A stretch of 59,790 bases of DNA from Thermoleophilia bacterium (GCA_025927685.1 JAICKX010000005.1:1-59790), one strand, 5' to 3'; shown: positions 32,513-39,782, numbered from the stretch's first letter. The notes: a model not told the origin generated them from the letters alone. A program made the numbers and translations.

Positions 32513-34176
32513 CGACTGGCGCGCGTTCTCGCCGTCTGGTCCGTCTGGCTGCCGTAGCCGCCGTAGCCGTAGCCGCCGCCGTAGCCATAGCCGGACTCCG
32601 CCTCGGCGTCGGTCACGACCACGCCGAGCCCGAGGGCGCGCGCGGTCCCGAGCTCACGCCGCATCTCGTGCAGCATCGGTCGCCGGATGAGATCGAGCTT
32701 GGAGACGACGACGTACGCGTCGGCCTGGGACGTGAGGCCCATGGTGTCGGCGACCGGCAGGACCGGCGGGGTGTCGATCACGACCATCTCGGCTCGCTCG
32801 CGCAGCTCGGAGAGCACCGTCGCGAGCGACTGTGACGCCAGCAGCGCCGACGGGTCGGACGGCGGCTCGCCGGCCACCAGCACGTGGAGCAGCGACCCGT
32901 GCGACGAGTGGCCGTGGCCGTTGCGGCGCGCGCCCGGGTCGGGGGCGCCGGGGACGACGACCGGCACGAGCGCCTCGTCGAGCGACGCGTTTCCGAGCAC
33001 GACGTCCGTGACGCCCGGGCGGCCGGTGAGGCCGAAGAAGCGGTCGAGGTACGGCGCGCGGAGGTCGAGGTCGACGAGCACGACGTTCTTGCCCGCGGCC
33101 GCCATCGCGACCGCCAGGTTGGCGGCGGTCGTCGACTTGCCCTCCTGCGCGACCGCGCTGGTCACGAGGATCATCTGGGCCTGCGGGTCGAGGTTCGCGA
33201 AGTCGAGGCTCACCCTGAGCTTCTTGTAGGCCTCGCTGTGGATCCCGTGCGGGTCGGCGAGCAGGGTCAGCTGGTCGTGCCTTCGCATGTCCTTGTCCGG
33301 GCGTGGCAGGCGGCCGAAGAGCGGCAGGCCGAGCTCCGACGCGACCTGCTCGGCCGAGCGGACGCGGGTGTCGAAGGCCTCGCGGGCGAAGACGAGCCCG
33401 ATTCCGAGCACGAGGCCCAGAATGATCCCGACCGCCGTGTTGCGCTTCGTGTTCGGGGCGAGCTGGGCCGCGCCCGAGGCTTCGCTCTGGACGCGGCTCT
33501 GGCCGAGGTTGTCCTGGGTGCTGGCCTTCAGGTCCGAGACGGCCAAGTCCGCGTCCGCTGCCTTCCTGATCAGCGAGCGGTACGTGGATTCGTCTTGCGT
33601 GGGATCAGTGCCGAGCTGCTTGTCGGTCTGGATCTGCTGGAAGGCGCGATCGGCTTGGTTATGCAGGTCGTCCGCGTGCGCCTGTGCTGTGGCGATCCGG
33701 TGCTGGGTCTGCTTCACGACGAGGTTGTGGCTGTAGGTCGCGAACGCATGCGCGTACGAGTTCGTCAGGAGGACTGCGCCGTCGCGTGTGTGGTAGCTCA
33801 CGCTGAACGAGACGATCGTCGCGACCGGATCGGCCGTGATGGTCGACGCCTTCAGGAGCTTGCGGGGCGTCATGTCCTTGATCTGCGGCGCGAGCGCCAG
33901 TGCCGCCGCCGCCACGTCTGGGCTCTGCGCGATCGCCGCCTGGGTGTTGACGTACTGGGTGATCTGGCTCGACGACGTCTTCTGGTTCGGGTCGAACGTC
34001 GGAGCGACGATCAGATCGTTGGCCGTCGCCTGGAAGCTCGGCTTCTGCTTCGACGACACGAAGTACGTAGCTCCGGCCACGATGAGGACAGTCGCGACGA
34101 CGATCCACCATCCTTTTTTGATGGTGCGAACGTAGTCGGCCATGGGGCGGCCCGGGCGCCCAATTTCGTCGATCAC
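32509..34176 (-). CDS. Polysaccharide chain-length regulator/BY-kinase fusion
   Basis: A 555-aa protein joining a Wzz-like sensor domain to a bacterial tyrosine kinase. The first transmembrane helix is WWIVVATVLIVAGATYFV (about residues 23-40), then an extracytoplasmic coiled-coil region, and a second helix AVGIILGLVLGIGLVFA (about 250-266). The cytoplasmic kinase has Walker A in AVAQEGKSTTAANLAV, Walker A' in VVLVDLDLRAPYLDRFF and VVIDTPPVLP. The C-terminus ends in a tyrosine/glycine cluster (YGYGGGYGYGGYG) that should be the autophosphorylation tail. It controls polymer length and export. GTG at 34176 is preceded by GGGAGGAAGG; it heads the operon down to 26385. Confidence 0.93.
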   Translation of the reverse strand: MIDEIGRPGRPMADYVRTIKKGWWIVVATVLIVAGATYFVSSKQKPSFQATANDLIVAPTFDPNQKTSSSQITQYVNTQAAIAQSPDVAAAALALAPQIKDMTPRKLLKASTITADPVATIVSFSVSYHTRDGAVLLTNSYAHAFATYSHNLVVKQTQHRIATAQAHADDLHNQADRAFQQIQTDKQLGTDPTQDESTYRSLIRKAADADLAVSDLKASTQDNLGQSRVQSEASGAAQLAPNTKRNTAVGIILGLVLGIGLVFAREAFDTRVRSAEQVASELGLPLFGRLPRPDKDMRRHDQLTLLADPHGIHSEAYKKLRVSLDFANLDPQAQMILVTSAVAQEGKSTTAANLAVAMAAAGKNVVLVDLDLRAPYLDRFFGLTGRPGVTDVVLGNASLDEALVPVVVPGAPDPGARRNGHGHSSHGSLLHVLVAGEPPSDPSALLASQSLATVLSELRERAEMVVIDTPPVLPVADTMGLTSQADAYVVVSKLDLIRRPMLHEMRRELGTARALGLGVVVTDAEAESGYGYGGGYGYGGYGSQTDQTARTRASR

Positions 34177-34229
34177 GACCTTCCTCCCTGAAAAGGCAAA
34201 ACGACGGGCCGAATCGTACCCGTTCGCCA

Positions 34230-34258
34230 GGGATACCTCAGTATCCGGACCGTGTCAA
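34230..34258 (-). promoter_or_regulatory. Promoter TTGACA-N17-TATCCC of the polysaccharide operon
   Basis: On the minus strand TTGACA (34258-34253) and TATCCC (34235-34230) are 17 nt apart, with the operon's first start codon about 50 nt downstream. It is the only plausible promoter before the seven overlapping genes. Bases 34177-34296 hold nothing else that I see. Confidence 0.7.
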
Positions 34259-34296
34259 GCACGCACGACGTTACACCATTCGATTTCCAATCTGGC

Positions 34297-34875
34297 TCAC
34301 ACTGCGGGATCGCGCCGTCTCCTCCCCAGCTCCGCGAGCGGAGCGAGCGGGTCGCGGCCGTCTCCCTGGAGGAGCACCATCGAGTGGAACCACAGGTCGG
34401 CGACCTCCAAGACCAGGTGATCGCTCCCGGGCCGGGCGAGAACGGTCTCGACGGCCTCCTCGCCGACCTTGCGCTGGCGCGACTCGCGCGCCTCGGCCAG
34501 CAGGCCGGCGACGTATGAGCCGCCGTCGCCGGACGCCGCCCGTTCGGCGAGCGCGCCGGCCAGGTCGCACAGTGCCGGCGCGGCCGTGTCGAAGCACGAC
34601 TCGGCGCCCGTGTGGCAGGCCGGGCCGGCCGGCAGCGCCAGCATGAGGATGGCATCGCCGTCGCAGTCGCTCGCCAGGGACGTCACGGCCAGGACGTTGC
34701 CCGAGGTCTCGCCCTTCTTCCAGAGCCGCCCCCGCGAGCGCGAGTGGAAGTGGCCGAGGCCGGTCGCGACCGTCGCCTCGAGCGCCTCGGCGTCCATGTA
34801 GGCGAGCATCAGCACCCGGCCGGTGTCGGCGTGCTGGACGACGCACGGCACGAGCCCGCCCTCGGGGATCGTCAC
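34297..34875 (-). CDS. hisIE: Phosphoribosyl-AMP cyclohydrolase/phosphoribosyl-ATP pyrophosphatase
   Basis: Bifunctional enzyme for histidine steps 2 and 3, 192 aa. The HisI part (about 1-105) shows PCVVQHADTGRVLMLAYMD, FHSRSRGRLWKKGETSGN, metal ligands in DCDGDAIL and PACHTGAESCF. The HisE part follows with YVAGLLAEARESRQRKVGEEAVETVLA and VADLWFHSMVLL. GTG at 34875 overlaps the hisF stop as GTGA and starts the homology (VTIPEGG). It is the last gene of the his operon. Confidence 0.95.
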   Translation of the reverse strand: MTIPEGGLVPCVVQHADTGRVLMLAYMDAEALEATVATGLGHFHSRSRGRLWKKGETSGNVLAVTSLASDCDGDAILMLALPAGPACHTGAESCFDTAAPALCDLAGALAERAASGDGGSYVAGLLAEARESRQRKVGEEAVETVLARPGSDHLVLEVADLWFHSMVLLQGDGRDPLAPLAELGRRRRDPAV

Positions 34876-35624
34876 AGGCGGACGGGTAGGCCGCACGCGG
34901 CCGCCTCCTGCTTCACGTCCGCGACCGTCGCCTGGCCGTCGTGGAAGATCGACGCGGCCAGTGCCGCGGAGGCGCCCGCGGAGAGCGCGGCGGCCATGTC
35001 GGCGGGCCCGCCGGCCCCTCCCGAGGCGACCACCGGCACGTCCACCGCGCTCGACACCGCGGCTATGAGGTCGAGGTCATAGCCCGCGCGGCCGCCGTCG
35101 GCGTCGATGCTCGTGACGAGGAGCTCGCCCGCGCCCCGCTCGACGGCCTCCCGCGACCAGGCGACCGCGTCGCGGCCGGTCGGACGGCCGCCGCCGGCCG
35201 CGTGCGCCTCCCAGCCGCCGTTCGCGCGGGCCGCGTCGACGGCGACGACGACGCACTGCGAGCCCAGGTGCGCCGCCAGCTCGGTGACCAGCCCGGGCCG
35301 GTCGAGCGCGGCGGTGTTGACGCTCACCTTGTCGGCGCCGGCCAGGAGCAGGTCGCGGGCCCGCTCGAGCCCGTCCACGCCGCCACCCACGCACAGCGGC
35401 ACGTCGACCCGGCGGGCGGCGCGCTCGACGGCGCGCAGGAGCTCTGCCCAGGCCTCCTCGCCCGCCGAGATGTTGAGCCACACGATCTCGTCGGCGCCGG
35501 CCTCCGCGTATCGGGCCGCGGCGTCGACCGGATCGCCGCGGTCGCGCAGGTCGCGGAAGCGGATTCCCTTCACGAGCCGGCCACGGCGGACGTCGAGGCA
35601 CGGCACGATCCGCCTACGCAGCAT
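34872..35624 (-). CDS. hisF: Imidazole glycerol phosphate synthase, cyclase subunit
   Basis: A 250-aa (beta/alpha)8 barrel that, with HisH, makes imidazole glycerol phosphate and AICAR. The start RRRIVPCLDVRRGRLVKGIRF has the catalytic Asp; VPLCVGGGVDGLERARDLLLAGADKVSVNTAAL and LLVTSIDADGGRAGYDLDLI (second catalytic Asp) follow, then VPVVASGGAGGPADMAAAL. The ATG at 35624 lies 11 nt inside the end of hisH, so the two subunits are translated together. Confidence 0.96.
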   Translation of the reverse strand: MLRRRIVPCLDVRRGRLVKGIRFRDLRDRGDPVDAAARYAEAGADEIVWLNISAGEEAWAELLRAVERAARRVDVPLCVGGGVDGLERARDLLLAGADKVSVNTAALDRPGLVTELAAHLGSQCVVVAVDAARANGGWEAHAAGGGRPTGRDAVAWSREAVERGAGELLVTSIDADGGRAGYDLDLIAAVSSAVDVPVVASGGAGGPADMAAALSAGASAALAASIFHDGQATVADVKQEAAACGLPVRL

Positions 35625-36228
35625 CCGCCGCCCTCCGCAGGAACGCCGCCAGGACGGCCCGGCCGGCCGGGCCGCTGCGCTCGGGATGGAACTGCACCGC
35701 GGCCACGCGCCCGCGCCCGACCACCGACGCGAACGGCCGTCCCTCGAGCTCGGTGGTGGCAATGACGTCACCGGCGTCCGCGGGCTCGGCCACGTATGTG
35801 TGGGCGAAGTAGCAGACGGCCGGGAGCGCATCCCCGAGGGGGCCGGCCCCGGAGGGCGAGACGTCGTTCCAGCCCATGTGGGGCACCGTCCGGGCCCAGT
35901 CGATCCGGCGGACGGCGCCCGGCAGGAGGCCCAGGCACTCGATGTCGCCCTCCTCGCTTCGCTCGAAGAGGAGCTGAAGGCCGAGGCAGATGCCGAGGAC
36001 ATGCGCGCCGCGATCCGCCGCGTCCCGGATCGTCGTGGCCAGGCCCGCCGCCTCGAGCCGCTCCATCGCCGGGCCGGCCGCGCCCACCCCGGGCACGACG
36101 ACGATCTCCGCGCGCTCGACGTCGGCGGGGCGGTCGGTCACGTCGACGCGCGCATCCAGCCGCTCGAGCGCCGCGCGCAGGCTGCGCAGGTTGCCCGCGC
36201 CGTGGTCGACCACCGTCACGGCGCTCAC
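35614..36228 (-). CDS. hisH: Imidazole glycerol phosphate synthase, glutaminase subunit
   Basis: A 204-aa class I glutamine amidotransferase that supplies ammonia to HisF. VTVVDHGAGNLRSLRAAL opens it, the oxyanion region is PGVGAAGPAM, the nucleophile Cys lies in VLGICLGLQLLFERSEEGD, and the His-x-Glu pair is in AVQFHPERSG near the C-terminus. The start at 36228 overlaps the hisC::hisB stop by 4 nt. Confidence 0.96.
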   Translation of the reverse strand: MSAVTVVDHGAGNLRSLRAALERLDARVDVTDRPADVERAEIVVVPGVGAAGPAMERLEAAGLATTIRDAADRGAHVLGICLGLQLLFERSEEGDIECLGLLPGAVRRIDWARTVPHMGWNDVSPSGAGPLGDALPAVCYFAHTYVAEPADAGDVIATTELEGRPFASVVGRGRVAAVQFHPERSGPAGRAVLAAFLRRAADAA

Positions 36229-37865
36229 AGGCTGCCCTTCGTGGAGGGGATCGCGCCGCCCCGCCGCGGGTCAACCGCGACGGCCGCCCGCAGCGCGCGC
36301 GCCAGCGCCTTGAACGCAGCCTCCAGCACGTGGTGGTCGTCGGCGCCGGCCCCCGACACGTGGATGCCGATCCGGCCGCTCCGCGCCAGCGTGTCAAAGA
36401 AGTGGGGGACGAGGCTCGTCGGCAGGGCGCCGATCCGCTCGCCTGTGAACCGGAGCTCGACGGCCGAGACGCCGCGGCCGCCCAGGTCGACGGTCGCGTG
36501 CGCCAGCGCCTCGTCGAGCGGCGCGCGGGCGTCGCCGAACCGGGCGATCCCGGCCCGGTCGCCGAGGGCGGCGTCGACGGCCTGGCCGAGGACGATCGCG
36601 ACGTCCTCGACCGTGTGGTGCTCGTCCACCCACAGATCGCCGGTGCAGCCGAGCTCGACGTCGATCAGCGAGTGAGCGGCGAGCGCGGTCAGCATGTGGT
36701 CGAGCATCCCGATGCCTGTCGCCACGGCCGCGCGGCCGGTGCCGTCCAGGGCGACGCGGCAGCAGACGTCGGTCTCGGCCGTCCGGCGCCCGGCGGCCGC
36801 GGTCCTGGCCTCGGCCGCGACGGTGCCCGGCCCCACCTGCGCGCCCAGCGCGGCGAGCAGGAGGTCGTCGTCGGCGATCGTGGCGGGGCTGATGCGGACA
36901 TGGGTCGGGAGCAGCGGGTCGGCGAAGGTCCGCACGACCAGGCCCTGGTCGAGCAGACGCCTCGAGACCTCCGCCGCCGGCTCGCCGACGTCCACGAGCA
37001 GGAAGTTCGCGCACGAGCCGGCGACCGCGAGACCGGCGGCCCGGAGCGCCGCGGCCATGCGGTCGCGCTCGGCGACGGTCGCCGCGGCCCGGGCGCGCAT
37101 CTCGCCTGCCCCCCGCAGCGCCATCGCAGCCAGCGCGACCGAGAAGCTCGAGATCGAGGCCGGCGGACGGATGGCGTCGAGGCGCCGGGCGATGGCGGGC
37201 GGCGCCAGGATGTAGCCGATACGCGCGCCGGCGAGCGCGAACGCCTTCGAGAACGTGCGCAGGATCACCGTGTTCTCGCGCTCACGCGCGAGCGGCGCGA
37301 GGTCGCGGCCCCCGAACTCCACGTACGCCTGGTCGATCACCACGAGCCCGTCGCGCTCGGCGAGGTCGTCCTCGATCGCATCGGCACCGGTCGGGTTGTG
37401 GGGCACGCACGACCACCACAGCCGCACCCGCGGCGAGGGCTCGTGGACGAGCGCCGCCCCGGCCAGCCGGGTGACGTTGGCATACCAGGAGTAGAACGGG
37501 CGCCGCACGTACGCCTCGTCGCCGGGGCGCAGCGCAAGGAGCGCGCACAGCTGCGCCCCCTCGTCGGCCCCGCCGGTGAGGACGACGCACTCGGGGTCGA
37601 AGCCGGTGTGCTCGCCGATCGCCTGCTTCAGGCCGGTGTACGTCGCGTCGGGGTAGCTGTGCACGGGCACCCGGCCGAGCGTCGCCACCGCCCGGCCGTA
37701 CCAGGCCGGTGGCACGGGCGAGAGGTTCATGTCGAACCGCCGCAGCCGTCCCTCCGGAAGGCCCTCCTCCCAGTGGTAGGGCTCCGCGTCGAGCAGGTCG
37801 GCGCGGATCGGCAGCCGCGCAAGCGCGCCTGAAAAATTGGGGTCTGACCCCAATTTTTCAGTCAT
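36225..37865 (-). CDS. hisC-hisB: Fused histidinol-phosphate aminotransferase and imidazoleglycerol-phosphate dehydratase
   Basis: One uninterrupted 546-aa frame. Residues 1-343 are HisC, a fold type I aminotransferase: HSYPDATYTGLKQAI, HNPTGADAIEDDL, IDQAYVEFGG and FSKAFALAGARIGY with the PLP Lys near residue 207. After a linker of about 25 residues, HisB follows: GTGRAAVATGIGMLDHMLTALAAHS, DLWVDEHHTVEDVAIVLGQA, LDEALAHATVDLGGRG and GADDHHVLEAAFKALARALR, with the metal-binding His pairs. There is no stop between the domains. A GTG at 36836 could start a free HisB of 203 aa, but it lacks a ribosome-binding site. The ATG at 37865 overlaps hisG, and a palindrome encodes residues 3-12. Confidence 0.9.
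   Translation of the reverse strand: MTEKLGSDPNFSGALARLPIRADLLDAEPYHWEEGLPEGRLRRFDMNLSPVPPAWYGRAVATLGRVPVHSYPDATYTGLKQAIGEHTGFDPECVVLTGGADEGAQLCALLALRPGDEAYVRRPFYSWYANVTRLAGAALVHEPSPRVRLWWSCVPHNPTGADAIEDDLAERDGLVVIDQAYVEFGGRDLAPLARERENTVILRTFSKAFALAGARIGYILAPPAIARRLDAIRPPASISSFSVALAAMALRGAGEMRARAAATVAERDRMAAALRAAGLAVAGSCANFLLVDVGEPAAEVSRRLLDQGLVVRTFADPLLPTHVRISPATIADDDLLLAALGAQVGPGTVAAEARTAAAGRRTAETDVCCRVALDGTGRAAVATGIGMLDHMLTALAAHSLIDVELGCTGDLWVDEHHTVEDVAIVLGQAVDAALGDRAGIARFGDARAPLDEALAHATVDLGGRGVSAVELRFTGERIGALPTSLVPHFFDTLARSGRIGIHVSGAGADDHHVLEAAFKALARALRAAVAVDPRRGGAIPSTKGSL
37830..37860. repeat. 31-bp palindrome inside the hisC start region
   Basis: Two 14-bp arms (TGAAAAATTGGGGT and ACCCCAATTTTTCA) flank a 3-nt centre. 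It starts 5 nt after the first base of the hisC ATG and is read as residues 3-12 (EKLGSDPNFS). The AT-rich outer arms differ from their surroundings. The GGGGTCAGACCCC core recurs at 46023. Confidence 0.8.
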
Positions 37866-38722
37866 GGGATGAGGTTCTGGATCGGGAGCACGAGCAGCGA
37901 GCGGGCCCCGGCCGCCCGGAGCGGCGCCAGCAGGTCGGCCACCGCCTCGGCGTCCACGTCGGCGTGGACGGCGTGCAGGCCCCCGCGCGCCAGCGGCAGC
38001 ACGGTCGGGGAGTCCATCCCGGGCAGGAGCGCGATCACGTCGTCGAGCGACTCGTCGGGCGCGTTCAGCATCAGGTAGCGCTTGTCGCGCGCGGCGACCA
38101 CGCTCTCGATCACGGTCGCCAGCTCGCCGGCGACGGCCTGGGCCCGCCCGCCGAGGCCGCTGCGGGCGACGAGCACGGCCTCGGACTCGAGCACCGTCGC
38201 GATGGGGCGCAGGCCGTTCTGGCGCAGCGTGTCGCCGCTCGAGACGAGATCGACGATGCCGTCGGCCGCGTCGAGCCGCGGCGCCAGCTCCACCGAGCCC
38301 CGGATCGGGACCGTGTCGACCGTCAGGCCCTGCGAGGCGAAGAACGCGGCAGCGGTCCGGGGGTGGGCCGTCGCGACCCGGCCGCCGTCGAGCGCCCCGA
38401 CCTCGGCGATCGTCCCGCCGGCCGGCACCGCAACCTCGAGGGCGCAGCGCCCGAACCCGAGCGGCACGAGCTCGTCCACCTCCGCCGCGGCCTCGACGAT
38501 CAGGTCGCGCCCCGCCACGGCGGCGTCGACGGCGCCGTCGGCGGTCCACGCCGGGATGTCGTCGGCCCGGGCGAAGAGCACCTCGATGTCCCACCGCGAG
38601 CAGTGAGCGTGCAGCGCCCGCCCGTTCAGGTCGACCTCGACGCCGGCGGCGCGCGCCAGCTCGAGCGCCGGGGCGTGCAGCCGGCCCTTCGACGGCAGCG
38701 CCAGCCGGAACGGGCGCGTCAC
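37862..38722 (-). CDS. hisG: ATP phosphoribosyltransferase, long form
   Basis: First enzyme of histidine synthesis, 286 aa. It opens with FRLALPSKGRLHAPALELARAAGV, has VDAAVAGRDLIVEAAAEVDELVPLGFGRC, and the PRPP-binding loop region ADGIVDLVSSGDTLRQNGL. The C-terminal ~75 residues (RYLMLNAPDESLDDVIALLPG...SLLVLPIQNLIP) are the ACT-like regulatory domain of the long, histidine-inhibited form, which does not need HisZ. GTG at 38722 overlaps the regulator gene's stop as GTGA and begins the homology; the longer frame to 39037 is spurious. Confidence 0.94.
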   Translation of the reverse strand: MTRPFRLALPSKGRLHAPALELARAAGVEVDLNGRALHAHCSRWDIEVLFARADDIPAWTADGAVDAAVAGRDLIVEAAAEVDELVPLGFGRCALEVAVPAGGTIAEVGALDGGRVATAHPRTAAAFFASQGLTVDTVPIRGSVELAPRLDAADGIVDLVSSGDTLRQNGLRPIATVLESEAVLVARSGLGGRAQAVAGELATVIESVVAARDKRYLMLNAPDESLDDVIALLPGMDSPTVLPLARGGLHAVHADVDAEAVADLLAPLRAAGARSLLVLPIQNLIP

Positions 38723-39018
38723 GGCCGCCTCGTGGAGCGGCCGCGGCGGTCGAGCACCAGCCGGTAGCCGCCCTCGCCGTGGCGCAGCCAGTGGGCGACG
38801 CGCGTGACGGTGGCCGTCGAGCCCCGCACCGTCCTGGCCACCTCGGCGTAGGGGATGCCGCGGTCGAGGAGCTGGGCGGCGTGCCAGCGGTGGGCCAGCA
38901 CCTCGAGCTCGTGGAGCGTGCACACGTCGCGCAGGAACGCCGCCGCCTCGTCGCGGTTTCGCAGCGCCACGATCGCGTCGCAGAGGTCGTCCACCTCGGA
39001 GGTGCGCCATTCGCTCAT
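38719..39018 (-). CDS. YerC/TrpR-like transcriptional regulator heading the his operon
   Basis: A 99-aa all-helical protein of the TrpR/YerC-YecD family: VDDLCDAIVALRNRDEAAAFLRDVCTLHELEVLAHRWHAAQLLDRG, then the helix-turn-helix IPYAEVARTVRGSTATVTRVAHWLRHGEGGYRLVL. It is the first gene of the his operon and lies beside a perfect palindrome in the divergent gap, so it probably controls both the operon and hisA. Whether it senses histidine or another molecule is unknown. The ATG at 39018 has almost no leader: TAAAAT lies 9 nt upstream on the minus strand. Confidence 0.88.
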   Translation of the reverse strand: MSEWRTSEVDDLCDAIVALRNRDEAAAFLRDVCTLHELEVLAHRWHAAQLLDRGIPYAEVARTVRGSTATVTRVAHWLRHGEGGYRLVLDRRGRSTRRP

Positions 39019-39024
39019 CGTGAT

Positions 39025-39048
39025 AGCATTTTAGCATGCTAAAACGCT
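39025..39048. promoter_or_regulatory. Operator-like palindrome between hisA and the his operon
   Basis: TTTTAGCATGCTAAAA (39029-39044) is a perfect 16-bp palindrome, extended to 24 bp with one mismatched pair (AGCA...CGCT). It overlaps the hisA start codon and candidate -10 boxes of both divergent units. TrpR/YerC-type dimers bind palindromes of this kind, so it is the likely operator of the adjacent regulator. Confidence 0.72.
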
Positions 39049-39752
39049 GGGGGATACATGCGGTGCCGGCGATCGACCTTCTCGGCGCCCGCGTGGTGCG
39101 GCTGCGCCAGGGCCGCTACGACCGGGCGACCGTCTACGCCGACGACCCGGTCGCCGTGGCGGAGGCGCTCGTCGCCGCCGGCGCCAGGCGGCTTCACGTC
39201 GTCGACCTCGATGCCGCCCGCGACGGCGCGCGCCCGCGCGCCCACGCGCGGATCCTGGAGCAGATCGCGAGCCTGCCCGGCGTCCGGCTCCAGGTGGGCG
39301 GCGGGATCCGCACCGAGGGCGATGTCGCCGCGGCGCTCGAGACCGGCGCCTGGCGCGTCCTGGTCGGGACGCTCGCCGCCCAAGCCCCCGAGACCGCGGG
39401 CCGGCTGGCGCGCGAGACCGGACGCGTCGTCGCGGCCGTCGACTGCCGGGACGGAAGCGTGCGGGTGCGTGGGTGGGCGGACGACTCGGGCGCCGATCCG
39501 CTCGCGCTGGTCGAGCGTCTCGCGGCCGCTGGCGTACGCGACGTCGCGGCGACCGCGATCGAGCGCGACGGCACCGGGGCGGGGCCCGACGTGCGTCTCA
39601 TCGGGCGCCTGCGCGCGGCCGTCCCGGGCGAGCTGATCGCCGCCGGCGGCGTCTACGCGCCGGTCGACGTGACCGCCGCGGTCGGCGCGGGCGCCGATGC
39701 GGTCGTCGTGGGACGCGCCCTCTACGAGGAGGGACAGTTCCGCGTTGCATGA
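39036..39752 (+). CDS. hisA: Phosphoribosylformimino-AICAR ribotide isomerase
   Basis: A 238-aa (beta/alpha)8 barrel that opens the ribose of ProFAR in histidine synthesis. VPAIDLLGARVVRLRQG holds the first catalytic Asp; LHVVDLDAARDG, VRLQVGGGIRTEGDVAAAL, VVAAVDCRDGSVRVRGW and AAGGVYAPVDVTAAVGAGADAVVVGRAL follow. The ATG at 39036 has TAGCAT 6 nt upstream, which fits a leaderless mRNA and puts the operator across the start. A GTG at 39063 after GGGGGA is the alternative. It is split from the rest of the his genes and faces the arg cluster. Confidence 0.93.
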   Translation: MLKRWGIHAVPAIDLLGARVVRLRQGRYDRATVYADDPVAVAEALVAAGARRLHVVDLDAARDGARPRAHARILEQIASLPGVRLQVGGGIRTEGDVAAALETGAWRVLVGTLAAQAPETAGRLARETGRVVAAVDCRDGSVRVRGWADDSGADPLALVERLAAAGVRDVAATAIERDGTGAGPDVRLIGRLRAAVPGELIAAGGVYAPVDVTAAVGAGADAVVVGRALYEEGQFRVA

Positions 39753-39773
39753 TCATGCATATCTCGGTATGCT
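39745..39773 (+). promoter_or_regulatory. argR promoter TTGCAT-N17-TATGCT
   Basis: -35 TTGCAT (39745-39750) and -10 TATGCT (39768-39773) at 17-nt spacing. Transcription would start 2-4 nt before the argR ATG. The -35 overlaps the hisA stop and the ARG-box candidate. Confidence 0.6.
39746..39759. promoter_or_regulatory. ARG-box-like operator
   Basis: TGCATGATCATGCA is a perfect 14-bp palindrome with the TGNAT...ATNCA layout of ArgR sites. It covers the -35 of the argR promoter, as expected for autorepression and control of argFGH. Confidence 0.6.
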
Positions 39774-39782
39774 CATGCGCTC

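Noticed and set aside
36836-36836. Separate hisB gene starting at GTG 36836
   Set aside because: There is no stop at the end of HisC and no ribosome-binding site before the GTG; the fusion is the simpler reading, although an internal start is not excluded.
37865-38594. N-terminal extension of the HisC-HisB frame
   Set aside because: The extra residues are antisense-like Arg/Gly-rich shadow sequence within hisG; the start ATG overlaps the hisG stop exactly.
38722-39037. N-terminal extension of hisG
   Set aside because: It is an alternative frame of the regulator gene. The HisG homology starts at the GTG at 38722.
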